From the NCBI GenBank assembly GCA_019279435.1, contig JAAALK010000286.1, positions 23,207,931 through 23,271,930 on the forward strand: a DNA stretch of 64,000 bases. Reading direction: 5' to 3'. This DNA comes from Zizania palustris (taxonomy: Eukaryota > Streptophyta > Magnoliopsida > Poales > Poaceae). The notes beneath the pieces are model-generated. The model was not told the DNA's origin and did no database searches. It worked only from the letters and a program-made list of their open reading frames with translations. Shown piece by piece: positions 18,731 to 29,056 of the stretch; within the stretch, counting starts at the first letter, position 1; the number at the start of each line of letters is the position of its first letter. The position numbers were made by a program, and so were the translations under genes.

Positions 18731-21575
18731 CTCCTGGGCTCGAAGATGCTGTAGCCACCTCTTCTAGGACTTTGTCATGCCTAGAGGTGCCCATGAAGGT
18801 TGTGGCTTTATGCCGGGCGCCACGAACATGCTCCTGGAATTTTTGGCCAAATGGGAAACACCTGAATCGGCCTCGACATTTTTGCGCTTGGTGGGGGTAC
18901 TCTCTTGTACCCTGTTAGTTGAACCGGCCTTACTAGGTCGATCTAACCGGGCCCTATCGGTCGGACCAGCCATGGTGGGCTAGTCTGACCGATTGTTGCC
19001 GAAAGACTGAAAAGGACTAGTTGGACCGGCCATAGTAGGCTGGTCAGACCAGGGTGGTGAGGGCGGTCTGACTGGCACTGGGGCTACGATCAGACTGACG
19101 GGGTCCGCCTCAGCTCTCCTCTACGACTCACCTTCGTTTTGCTCTAGTGGGGGTCCCTCGGGGATTGGGACATCCAAGGAGCCCACTTTTATGATGATGG
19201 CCTCAGAACCTCTGTCCATTCATCCCTGCAATGCGTTGGACAGCCGACTAAAAACATCGCCTCCTGCTGCGTCAATTTGTCCCAACATGTTATGGATCTC
19301 AGGCAACATAAATGGAGCACCCATAAAAAAGTAAGGGAATGGGTAACCAACAGGAAAAGTAATATGGGGTCCACTATGCCATCGGGAACTGATATGGAGG
19401 TGGAGGCATCGGTGGATCTAGCAGTCTCTCCCATCGTGGGCCAAACTCACTCCTTCGAGGAGGGTTCAGCCTCGCTGGAGGTCCCGGTCGAGTGCTCACC
19501 TTCTCGGCCCTCTTCTTGTGCTTCTGGAGCAGCATCTCATATGTCACCTTCGGCTTCTTGTGTGATTTAGCCGAAGACGCCGCATTGGTGTTCACCTTCC
19601 AAACCCCTACCTAGGTATTCTTCGGCACAAGCATGTGCGGGCAAGGCTCTCCAACCACGACCTTCTTCCCCTTAGCCGACTCGCCCTATGCAGGCCAAAT
19701 CAGCACCTTCTTCCCATCAAGATTGATGGTGTTCACGGGGAAGGGGTTCTGGTCAAGCTTCCTCTTAGGGTTAATATCCAATTTCAATCGTCCTTCCTCT
19801 AGCCGATTGAACCTATCGATGAAAAACATTACAATCGTTAGTAGAATGAGAATGTGAATCATGCCACTTATAGTAAGCATGTTTCTTCAAGTCATCGGCA
19901 GTGAGAATGATGTGACCTTTCAGCAACCTGAGAAGTTTGTTCTTCAACAAAAAATCAAATATCTTGTCGCACTTGGTCACGTTAAATGCGTATTTGACCT
20001 CACTGGACTGACTCTTAGTGGGAGACGTCCGTAACTCACAACAAGTGATGGGCTTGGTCTTACTAAACCAAGTCCACTCTACGATGTACATATTAGCCGA
20101 GTCATCCTCACTTTCCGATGATTCCTCATCGAAGTGCTCCATGACATGCACCTCAGCCTTGGGCTTGCAAAAAGTCTTAGTGAATTTTTTATTTTAGCTC
20201 GGCCTTCATGAACCAGAGCCTGCTACAACACTTGACTGACCTCTAAAAAGTTATGGCCATCTAGCTTCTACTTAAGCTCAGAATGCAAACCATTGAATGC
20301 TAAGTCGGCCAAATCTCTCTTGGAGATGTTCAAGCTAAAACATCGGTTTCTGGTGTCTCTAAACCTTCTAATGTAGTCAGAGACGCCCACATTGTATTTT
20401 TGTTTAACCGATGTCAAGTGCGAGAGTCTAAGTTTAGTTTCTCTAGTATAAAAGAAATTGTGAAATTTATGCTCTAGTTGGGCCCAAGTCTGAATGGAGT
20501 TCGGCGGTAGCACCAAAAACCAAGTGAAAGCAATGACAGACAACCACAAAGAAAACAATCTAAGCTTAAAAGCATCCGACCCACTAGCTTCACCACACTA
20601 TGTTAGAAACTGATTTATATGCTCCCATGTGGTCTTGTTACCCTCTCCGTCGAATTTTGTAAACTCGGGAACCCTAAAACCACGAGGATACGAGATGGTG
20701 TCATAATGGCTTAGGTACGACTTATGGTAAACCATGTCCGATCCTAGAGTGTGAAGCCCATGCACTCCCTAAAAAGCGCGTGAATATGCTCATCTATGTC
20801 ATCTACGCCTCTCTCTTGTGCGTGTATCTCGTGCGGGGGCGCCACACGTGGCGATATCCCGGCGTGTCGGCCATATGGCTCCCCTCGATTGCCCTCATCC
20901 CTTGGAAGCTCGTAGTATGCAACGTTGTCTAGCCTATGTGGGTGTGCTAGAACAAGTGGAGTAGGCAGAGTAGGTAAAGGTAGCGTAGGTGTGGGCAGAG
21001 GCGGTGCATAAAATATGGCAGGGGCAGTCTAACTGAAAGTGTGTTGGCCGATTGGACCGGCCTGGTGGCCGGTTAGACTGACTGTTGTCAGTCACTACGG
21101 ATGGCACGGGATGGTCTGACCGGCCCAAGGGCCAGTCTGACCGACCATAGTCGGCAGTACGGGTGAGCCAAGGTGGCATGCGTTAGTCTGACCGGCTTGA
21201 GGGCCGGTCTAACCGACAAGAAATAGTGATGTCTCGGCCATGGATGGCAAAGCCATAGACATGACACTTTTTCCCGTAATCCCATCAGTTCTACTGTATA
21301 TGCGATGAATAAGGGGTATGCTAGCAATTGGAGTTGGAGAAGCAGCCTTGGAGAAGCCGAATCTCCTAAACATCACCTCCATCCTAGAATCAACCTCGGG
21401 CCCTAGCCGATTTGCAAAAGTGGCACTGACCGCTTGATCTACTATGGTGGCTATCTTTTACTCAATGTCTAGGGAGGATAGTAGAGGGGATGATGGTATT
21501 ACCTTGCTTCCAGAGAGGTCGGTCATATCGATGTTGCGCTTGACGAAGTCCATGCGGGTCTTGGTAAATTGCCCA
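18731..21575 (-). pseudogene. Gypsy 2 gag (decayed)
   Basis: Minus-strand gag in several frames. The retrotransposon gag domain is at 20268-20558 (NSIQTWAQLEHKFHNFFY, then DYIRRFRDTRNRCF and DLADLAFNGL). The zinc-binding/linker region is at 19813-20151 (KGHIILTADDLKKHAYYKWH, DCNVFHR), and a Pro/Arg-rich C-terminal part at 19374-19595. Short words of the type CGGTCTGACCG recur at 18930-19080 and 21030-21220. Gag continues across the family-C insertion: residues at 21575 join those at 43825 in frame order (AFMLG then QFTKTRMDFV). Stops and frameshifts show it is dead. Confidence 0.75.
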
Positions 21576-21733
21576 TGTGAAACCAAAGGTGGTTTCTGTC
21601 TGTATGATGAGTGATTGACAAGGATGAAAGGTTGAGCGATTGGTTGAATGATGGGTTGTGTGCATCGAAGGGTTAGATGTACGTATGAGGTTTATGTGCC
21701 GAGGGTTTTGGTGGTGCGTCGCGTTCTTGTTTT

Positions 21734-22098
21734 TGTTAGAGAGAACACTCGCATTGGAGGGATGACACTCAGAGTTGGGGCAATTTTCTTCTCATTCAAC
21801 TCACTCAAATGCCATGCCAACCCAAATGGTTGGGGATACATATTTATAGGCTAGCCATGTAGCCCAAGATGCTAGATGCTAGTCTAAGATGCTAAAGCAA
21901 ATATGCTAGTCTAAGATGCTAAAGCAAAGATGCTTAGTCTAGTCTAAGATGCTAAAGCAAAGATGCTAGTCTAAGATGCTAAAGCAAAAGATGCTAAAGG
22001 TGCTAAGACTACAAACTTGTCCACACATGGACATCACACATGCCATGCCAAACAACATGTCATGCCAAAACACACACACACATAGACTTATCCTCTCA
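21734..22098 (-). repeat. 3' LTR of element D
   Basis: 365 bp, TGTTAGAGAG to ATCCTCTCA in plus coordinates, TATA reversed at 21841-21848. It contains the tandem GATGCTA repeat block and a CA microsatellite near its inner end. Confidence 0.95.
21866..22005 (-). repeat. Tandem repeat block in element D LTR
   Basis: About five imperfect units built on GATGCTAGTCTAAGATGCTA plus AAGCAA (26 bp). The other LTR carries the same block at about 27200-27340. It lies downstream of TATA, so it would be within the transcript leader. Confidence 0.85.
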
Positions 22099-22106
22099 AT
22101 CTCCCC
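22099..22106 (-). other. Polypurine tract of element D
   Basis: AGGGGGAGAT on the minus strand directly abuts the 3' LTR and runs into the end of the polyprotein frame, which stops at 22107-22109. Confidence 0.75.
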
Positions 22107-25100
22107 CTAAGTCTTGTGTGGCGCCTTCTGGGAAATCTGAACCATCCCAATCCTGGCGCGAAGCTCCTGGAACTTGATCCGCCCAAGCGACTTGGTGAGG
22201 AAGTCGGCGAGCTGGTCCTGGGTGTTGATGTAGCTGGCCTTCACACTCCCCTCATCCAAACAACTCCGGATGAAGTGGTACTTCACTCGGATGTGCTTGC
22301 TGCGCTCGTGGAAGACAGGGTTCTTTGCCAAAGCCAAAGCAGACTTGCTGTCCACCCTGAGTTCCACCGCTTCGGCATCCCTGCCAAGAAGATCGCCAAG
22401 CAGCCGAGCCAACCAGAGAGCTTGAGTTGATGCAGAAGTGGCTGCGATGTATTCTGCCTCGCAACTGGACATGACCACCACCTGCTGCTTGACCGACTGC
22501 CAACTGATCAGACACTTGCCGAGGAAGAACAACGTCCCGCTTGTGCTCTTGCTTGTGTCGATGTCGCCGGCGTGGTCGCTGTCACTGTACCCGATGAAAT
22601 GCGCCGCACCGGGGCACCTCGGGTAGTACAAGCCGTAGTCAAAGGTCCCCGCGACATAGCGTAGGATCCTCTTCACGGCCTGTTGATGCTCCGTCGTTGG
22701 TCGCTGCATGAACCGACTGACGTAGCCAACTGCGAACGCCAAGTCCGGTCGCGTGTGGACAAGGTAGCGAAGGCTACCCACAATGCGCCGGTACTGCGTC
22801 GCGTCCACCTCCTCCGTCGTGCTGTCGCGACTCAGCTTCAGCCTTTCCTCCATGGGAGTGTAGGCTGGGTTGCAGTCGGTGAGTCCGCCCAGCTCGATGA
22901 TGCGCTTGGCGTAGGCGGTCTGGCGAAGTGAAGTGCCAGAGTTGTCCTGGTGCACCTCGATCCCCAAGTAGAAGGAGAGGAGCCCTAGGTCGCTCATCTG
23001 GAAGGTGGCCTTCATCTTCGTCTTGAACGCCTCTACCTCCACCTCCTTGGTGCCGGTGATCACCAAGTCGTCAACGTAGACGCCTACCAACAGGGCATTG
23101 TCTCCCTTGCCCCGCCGATAGACTGCAGCCTCATGAGCACTCTGATGGAACCCCATCTGCCTGAGAGTGGAGTCCAACTTGTCGTTCCAAGCTCGTGGTG
23201 CCTGTCGCAAGCCGTAGAGGGCCTTGCGCAGGCGGAGAACCTTGTTCTCCTTGCTGGGGATGACAAATCCCGGCGGCTGTCGAACGTAGACCTCCTCCTT
23301 CAAGTCGCCATTGAGGAAGGCGAACTTGACATCCATGTGATAGACACGCCAACCCTCCTGGGCTGCCAGCGCGAGGAGGACACGAATGGACTCCATCCGT
23401 GCAACAGGAGCGAAGGCGTCGTCGAAGTCGACTCCCTCCTGCTGAACAAAACCGCGTGCCACCAGCCGAGCCTTGTGCTTGACCACCACCCCGGCCTCAT
23501 CTTTCTTCAGCTTGAACACCCATTTAAGGGTGATGGCACGGTGGCCGGCTGGAAGATCAGCCAGCTCCCATGTCTGGTTCCGCTCGACGACGTCCATCTC
23601 CTGCTGCATCGCGGCACGCCAGGCCGCGTCTCCTTCTGCCTCAACGAAGGAACGTGGCTCACCGTCATCGTGCGCCAAGTGCAGCTCTGCATCGAAGTCA
23701 TGTTGTGCCATCCCAGGAACGGGCTGCTCACTAAGGATGTTATCCATGGTGCAGTATCGTAGAGGCTCGCCGTCATGGCAAGCATCGACACGGTCCCCGT
23801 CGTTTGATAATGGAGTAGTGAACTCCACTGTGCGCTGCTCATCATGGACTGAAGCCGCGGATGCCGATCCTGGAGATGTGGGCGCCGGTGTAGGAGAGCG
23901 AGGTGTGGACGGTGCAGGAGGTGGTGGAGTACTTGCCGGAGCTGATGATGTGCCAAGTGTTGGGGCAAGCGAGCTCGGTGAAGGTGAGCTGCTAGCTCCC
24001 CCTGCTCCCTCGAAGTAGACGTACTCGACGACGAAATCACTGATCGTCGAAGTCGAGCCATCATCCGCCATCTTGCCCCATGTCCAGCCTCGCCCTTCGT
24101 CGAACACAACGTCTCGTGAGATGTGGACGCGCTGTGTCGTAGGGTCGAGGATGCGGTAGGCCTTGGAGCCCTCCGCATAGCCGATGAAGACCCCTTGCGT
24201 ACTCCGATCGTCAAGCTTGCCGACGTGGCTGAGCTCCTTGACGAATGCCAAGCAACCAAAAACGCGAAGGTGGCCAACCGTCGGCTTGCGTCCGTGCCAG
24301 GCTTCATACGGCATCTCGCCGTCAAGAGCCTTGGTGAGCGAGCGGTTGAGGAGATGGATGGCAGTCATCACCGCCTCTCCCCAGTAGATTGCTGGCATCC
24401 CCCTCTGCTTGAGGAGGGCGCGAGCAGTGGCCACCACCGTCTGGTTGCGGCGCTCGACGACGCCGTTCTGCTGTGGTGTGTACGGCGCGGAGTAGTGGCG
24501 CTGAATCCCCTCGTCGGCGCAGTACGCCGCGAACTCAGCCGCCGTGAACTCGCCGCCGTTGTCCGTGCGCAACACCCGGAGCTTGCGACCGCACTCCTTC
24601 TCCGCGGCAGCTTGATGACGCTTGATAGCATCTGCGGCTGCTGCCTTGGTGTCGAGAAGCACCGCCCACATGTAGCGGGACACGTCGTCGACGAGGAGGA
24701 GGAAGTAGCGCCGGCCTCCAGGGGTAGCCGGTGTCACGGGACCGCAAAGGTCGCCGTGCACAAGCTCGAGCTTCTCCTTGGCGCGAAAGCTCGCCTGATG
24801 AGGGAATGGGAGTCGTCGCTGCTTGGTCAGCACGCAGGTGTCGCAGAACTGCTCCACATGGTCGACACTCGGCATGCCCCGCACCATCTCCTTGATGCCG
24901 AGCTGCTTCAGGGCCTCAAAGTTGAGGTGCCCAAAGCGCTCGTGCCACCGCCACGCGTCGTCGTCGCGGCGGGCTGCAAGGCACACAGGCTGTGCCACCT
25001 GCACATGAAGGACATAGAGGCGATTGCTTCCTCTATTTACCTTGGCAACAAGTTGATACTGATGATCCCAAATGCGCAGCACCCCATGCTCGATCTCCAC

Positions 25101-26570
25101 GCGCGAGCCATTCTCATCCAGCTGGCCAAGGCTGATGATGGAGTTCCTCAGCTCGGGGATGTAGTAGACACCGGTGAGCATCCGATGCTCGCCGGTCTTG
25201 GCGGTGAAGATGACAGAGCCGACGCCCCTTATCTCCACGGCGGAGGCGTCCCCAAACTTGACGGACCCTCGCACGCTGGAGTCCAGGTCGGAGAAGTGGT
25301 CCCGCCGCCCGGTCATGTGATGGGTGGCGCCGGTGTCGAGGAACCACCCGTCAATCTTGTCATCATTGGACCCATTGCCGAGGAAGACGTGTGCGCGCGG
25401 TTCGTCGACGTGGAGAAGAGCGGCGGCTGTCGACGTGGGAGGGGAGTGCAGCTCAATGTTCCCATGTATAAGGAACAGAGCTGGCTCCTCTTGCGCTTGC
25501 GCGACATGTGCCTGACCACCGCGTTTCGCCTGCCGGCAGTCCCTAGCCCAATGGCCGATCTTGCCACAGTTGTGACAAGTGTCATTACGGGCGGCCTTGC
25601 GGCCACCGTTGGCGCCGCCAGTAGCGCCTCCATGCGCCTGGGGGGCCTTGCGCCCCCTACATGGCTGGCGCTTGTGGCCATTTGACGAACTTGATGCCTC
25701 CCCCTTCTTCTGCTCTCGCTGGCGCGCGAGCCACTGCTCCTCGGTGAAGAGAAGCTTGCCACCAGTGGTGGCCGGCTCTGAAGATGGCTGGGGCTCGTCG
25801 ATGTCGACGACCTTGAGGCGACCTATCGCTTCTCCGATCGACATCCTGGAGAGGTCCATCAAGGACTCGATCGAACGAGCCATTTGCTTGTATTTCCCGG
25901 GAACGCAGCGAAAGAGCTTCTCAACAGCTCTTTCCTCGTTGATGAGGTCTTCGCCATGCTGCACCAACTTCTGCAGTAGAGAGTTGAGACGGAGAGCAAA
26001 ATCATCAACATCCTCACCTGGTTTGAAAGCCAGGTTCTCCCACTCCTTGCGTAGTGCCTGCAGCGTAGCCTTGCGGGCGTGATCACTGCCGATACATACT
26101 ACAGCGATAGTATCCCAAGCCTCCTTGGCAGTCTGCTTGCAAGCAATCAAACACTGCATCTCCGGCGGAATTGCAGCAACAAGGGCCTCCAGCGCCCGTC
26201 GATCATCATCGTAGTCGACGTCGTCGTATGTGACCGCCTCCCACATGTGCCGCACTTGGAGCTTCACCCTCATAATCATGGACCACTGGGTGTAGTTGGT
26301 CTTGGTGAGGGTGGGCCATCCACCACCAGCACCAGCGTCCTTGATGATGGTCTGGAAGCCGCGAAGACCATGGCGACGGTCTGGGGAAGGAGAGCCACGC
26401 CGCTTGTGAGGGTCGCGTTCGCCATGAGCACGACCGTCGCGTGCGCATCCTCCCGGAGTGTTGTCGGCACGTCTGGGCCCGTTTGGGCTGCCGCCGCGAG
26501 CACGGGGCTGCGCTGCTGCCCACTGCGCCACTCGCTCATCCTTCGCCCTCCTTGGTAACTCGGCCTCCAA
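22107..26570 (-). CDS. Copia Gag-Pol polyprotein, element D
   Basis: One 1487-residue open frame from just after an in-frame TGA to the stop. Gag: capsid-like domain about 80-260 (WPTLTKTNYTQW near 85) and CCHC knuckle C332-C335-H340-C345. Protease: LDTGATHHMTG, D412. Integrase: HHCC finger (H543, H548, C576, C579), then D607, D670 and E706 with DD35E spacing. A Pro/Ser-rich linker spans about 855-905. RT: MDVKFAFLNG (D1080) and YVDD 1165-1168. RNase H: D1330/D1332, CEAEY 1370-1374, D1407. All catalytic residues are present. The frame extends upstream through a single TGA to an ATG at 26846, so the first codon given here (TTG) is not a real start; translation probably began at 26846 before the nonsense change. 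Confidence 0.93.
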   Translation of the reverse strand: MEAELPRRAKDERVAQWAAAQPRARGGSPNGPRRADNTPGGCARDGRAHGERDPHKRRGSPSPDRRHGLRGFQTIIKDAGAGGGWPTLTKTNYTQWSMIMRVKLQVRHMWEAVTYDDVDYDDDRRALEALVAAIPPEMQCLIACKQTAKEAWDTIAVVCIGSDHARKATLQALRKEWENLAFKPGEDVDDFALRLNSLLQKLVQHGEDLINEERAVEKLFRCVPGKYKQMARSIESLMDLSRMSIGEAIGRLKVVDIDEPQPSSEPATTGGKLLFTEEQWLARQREQKKGEASSSSNGHKRQPCRGRKAPQAHGGATGGANGGRKAARNDTCHNCGKIGHWARDCRQAKRGGQAHVAQAQEEPALFLIHGNIELHSPPTSTAAALLHVDEPRAHVFLGNGSNDDKIDGWFLDTGATHHMTGRRDHFSDLDSSVRGSVKFGDASAVEIRGVGSVIFTAKTGEHRMLTGVYYIPELRNSIISLGQLDENGSRVEIEHGVLRIWDHQYQLVAKVNRGSNRLYVLHVQVAQPVCLAARRDDDAWRWHERFGHLNFEALKQLGIKEMVRGMPSVDHVEQFCDTCVLTKQRRLPFPHQASFRAKEKLELVHGDLCGPVTPATPGGRRYFLLLVDDVSRYMWAVLLDTKAAAADAIKRHQAAAEKECGRKLRVLRTDNGGEFTAAEFAAYCADEGIQRHYSAPYTPQQNGVVERRNQTVVATARALLKQRGMPAIYWGEAVMTAIHLLNRSLTKALDGEMPYEAWHGRKPTVGHLRVFGCLAFVKELSHVGKLDDRSTQGVFIGYAEGSKAYRILDPTTQRVHISRDVVFDEGRGWTWGKMADDGSTSTISDFVVEYVYFEGAGGASSSPSPSSLAPTLGTSSAPASTPPPPAPSTPRSPTPAPTSPGSASAASVHDEQRTVEFTTPLSNDGDRVDACHDGEPLRYCTMDNILSEQPVPGMAQHDFDAELHLAHDDGEPRSFVEAEGDAAWRAAMQQEMDVVERNQTWELADLPAGHRAITLKWVFKLKKDEAGVVVKHKARLVARGFVQQEGVDFDDAFAPVARMESIRVLLALAAQEGWRVYHMDVKFAFLNGDLKEEVYVRQPPGFVIPSKENKVLRLRKALYGLRQAPRAWNDKLDSTLRQMGFHQSAHEAAVYRRGKGDNALLVGVYVDDLVITGTKEVEVEAFKTKMKATFQMSDLGLLSFYLGIEVHQDNSGTSLRQTAYAKRIIELGGLTDCNPAYTPMEERLKLSRDSTTEEVDATQYRRIVGSLRYLVHTRPDLAFAVGYVSRFMQRPTTEHQQAVKRILRYVAGTFDYGLYYPRCPGAAHFIGYSDSDHAGDIDTSKSTSGTLFFLGKCLISWQSVKQQVVVMSSCEAEYIAATSASTQALWLARLLGDLLGRDAEAVELRVDSKSALALAKNPVFHERSKHIRVKYHFIRSCLDEGSVKASYINTQDQLADFLTKSLGRIKFQELRARIGMVQISQKAPHKT

Positions 26571-26582
26571 GTCGAGGCTACC

Positions 26583-26846
26583 TCACTCGGAGGCAGTGCC
26601 ACTGTTGCTACCGTGGCGCAAAGCTTCGAGCTCTGCCGCCGCAACACGTGCTGCAGCCACAGCCGCCGCCGCTTCCTCTTCCGCTCTCGCTGCTGCCAGT
26701 TCTGCCGCCGCCAACCTCACCTTCCGAGCCATCGCTGCCACAACCTCTGCTGCCACCCGGTCGCGCTCCTCCGCCGCGGCGACTTCGGCCTCCTGCCGAC
26801 GTCGTGCGCTCGAGGTGACCGAGCGAAGAGAGTCTCCTGTGGACAT
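26583..26846 (-). pseudogene. N-terminal Gag segment of element D, cut off by TGA
   Basis: An 87-residue frame starting MSTGDSLRSV and rich in Ala, Glu and Arg (likely helical), ending at TGA 26583-26585. It is in the same frame as the polyprotein that follows four codons later and has the first good ATG after the PBS, about 205 bp downstream. It is most likely the true Gag N-terminus, separated from the rest by one nonsense codon. Readthrough is an alternative, but no known signal is visible. Confidence 0.7.
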
Positions 26847-27052
26847 TGCGAGGTGGTAGAGTGGAAGGGTCGTGGGGGTTGCTGCTGCCCTGGGAGGAAG
26901 CCGCTACAATCGAGCTGCTGCTCGGAGTGTGGGTGGAGCTCGCCGAGTCGTTGGTCTCCGGTGGACCGGCAAGGGAGGAAGATGAACAAGGAGAAGGGCG
27001 TCTCCGTTGGAGAGAGTCGCGGAGGGGATTGGAAAGGTCACAGAACCATACA

Positions 27053-27064
27053 GCTCTGATACCA
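27053..27064 (-). other. Primer binding site of element D
   Basis: TGGTATCAGAGC on the minus strand, two bases inside the 5' LTR: the initiator tRNA-Met type. Confidence 0.92.
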
Positions 27065-27066
27065 AT

Positions 27067-27433
27067 TGTTAGAGAGAACACTCGCATTGGAGGGATGACA
27101 CTCAGAGTTGGGGCAATTTTCTTCTCATTCAACTCACTCAAATGCCATGCCAACCCAAATGGTTGGGGATACATATTTATAGGCTAGCCATGTAGCCCAA
27201 GATGCTAGATGCTAGTCTAAGATGCTAAAGCAAATATGCTAGTCTAAGATGCTAAAGCAAAGATGCTTAGTCTAGTCTAAGATGCTAAAGCAAAGATGCT
27301 AGTCTAAGATGCTAAAGCAAAAGATGCTAAAGGTGCTAAGACTACAAACTTGTCCACACATGGACATCACACATGCCATGCCAAACAACATGTCATGCCA
27401 AAACACACACACACACATAGACTTATCCTCTCA
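27067..27433 (-). repeat. 5' LTR of element D
   Basis: 367 bp; matches the 3' LTR except for a two-base longer CA microsatellite. TATA is reversed at 27174-27181. Confidence 0.95.
27174..27181 (-). promoter_or_regulatory. TATA box of element D 5' LTR
   Basis: TATAAATA on the minus strand, followed by the tandem GATGCTA block's flank; conserved in the 3' LTR at 21841-21848. Confidence 0.6.
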
Positions 27434-29056
27434 GTTTTGGCTTGTCTTAAATGTGCAGGGTGGAGATGCTGATCAACTGTCGACGAAAACTGATCGAGGG
27501 TCAAGCGGGTAGCTCGATGCCGGAGGATCAGGGAGGCCAGGCAAAGTTGGAGAAGATCTCAAGAGTGCACGAAAAGACTGAGCAAAACTTGGACGGACGG
27601 ATGGAAGCGACGGCGTGACGACCGGGTCTGTGAGAGGGAGGCCAGGGCAAGTATTCAGGCGGCTCGAGGGTATCAAGAGCCGAAGTGGCTTGCTGGCGCT
27701 CGAAATCGCAAAGCGGTGTCATGAGTCGAAGGGTTGAGAGGCTTTGTCGGTTTTTGCTGAAAACCGTCACATCTCTAGATTTGCTAATTTTAATAATTAG
27801 GAGTCCTTTTTGTTTTGAGTCATTGTGTAATAAAAAGTTAAGAGTCTAGAGTAAATGTTCTCCTTTAGTATATTTTTCAAGATTTCTTAAATTCTGAAAA
27901 TATATTACAAAGAATATGACCTTGATGTAAAATAGAGGGTCTAGAGGGTTCTTTTCAGAATTTCCCCCCATGGCTGGCCTATAAATAGAGGTCCATAGCC
28001 ATGGGCTGGTTACTCTCTTTTTGTCTGAACTACATAGCTATTTTATCAAATTCTGCTTTATTTTCCTGCTGTGTGCATCAAGGTTTCTTCCTGGTCACAA
28101 TCCGAAAAGTCTACAGGAACCAGTGATGGCACTGTAAGTTTTGTTCTAGCACAGAAACTGTTTTATTCTGGATTGATTTTTGAGAGCTTCTTTGTGATGA
28201 TTTCTCTGCAGAAGTTGAGTGTGATGTTTATACAACTTCTGTTGTGGATGGTTTGAATGTTCCATTTTTGAAGTTTGTATCTGGTTTCTGAAATTTTCTC
28301 TTGATTGTCTTGCTGTTCAAAAGTGGTACATCAGCTCTGAGAAGAACTAAGCCTCAGACAAAAATTACAGATTGAAGAAATGCTTGGTTCTTGAAGAACA
28401 TGATTATTTTCCTATTTGATCTGTTCTGTTTGATCCATGGGAATTTATCTTGATTTGATCTGTGATGACAATTCATGTTTCATACATCTCACTGGACAAG
28501 TTCTGCTTCAAATTGTTAAAACAACTCTGATCTGTTAATCACTGTAGCCTGAAATATGTGTAGCCAGCAACCTGTTTGATAAAATGCTGCTACAACTGTT
28601 CATCGTCTGACACAGACTGTTTTCATCACAATTTTGGTCTAATGTGTCACAAAATGTTCTTGAATTGAGAACTGAACTGGTTATTACCTTTGTCAATCTG
28701 AAAAAGTTGAAATTCTTTTCTGTAAAATTTTTTGAACGATCAATTGCTGAGTTTCAGAAGTTTTGATTCAATTCCTACTATGTTGATCTTGCTCTTGTAG
28801 CTGTCCTGGTTGAAGAATAGCTACTAGAAATATTTTGTAGGGTAATCTGTATACAAGTTTTTGATTGCTGGTGCTCTTTACTTTTGAAATGTTGTGGATT
28901 AACTTGCAGCAGTGCTGAACTACATGCTATCTAAAAGTGCTATTAGGTTTGTCTTCAATTTCAGAACCTTCAGTTGAGCAGTTGAATAGGGTTTACTGTT
29001 TTTCATTTCAGTTTCAGTTTGGAATTTATTTCAGGTCTATTTTGATTAGAACTATG

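Larger units (their letters stand above)
21734..27433 (-). mobile_element. Complete compact Ty1/copia element D
   Basis: A 5.7-kb element with a perfect TSD GTTTT (21729-21733 and 27434-27438), inserted in the family-C 5' LTR. 3' LTR 21734-22098, PPT, a single gag-pol frame, PBS, and 5' LTR 27067-27433. The LTRs differ visibly only by one CA dinucleotide in a microsatellite. The internal region is strongly GC-rich in third codon positions, unlike the AT-rich Sireviruses around it. It is a young insertion of a different copia lineage, which I do not name. Confidence 0.96.

Noticed and set aside
24123..25685. 520-residue open frame on the plus strand opposite element D
   Set aside because: An antisense shadow of the GC-rich polyprotein; no domain, and its composition follows the opposite strand's codon bias.
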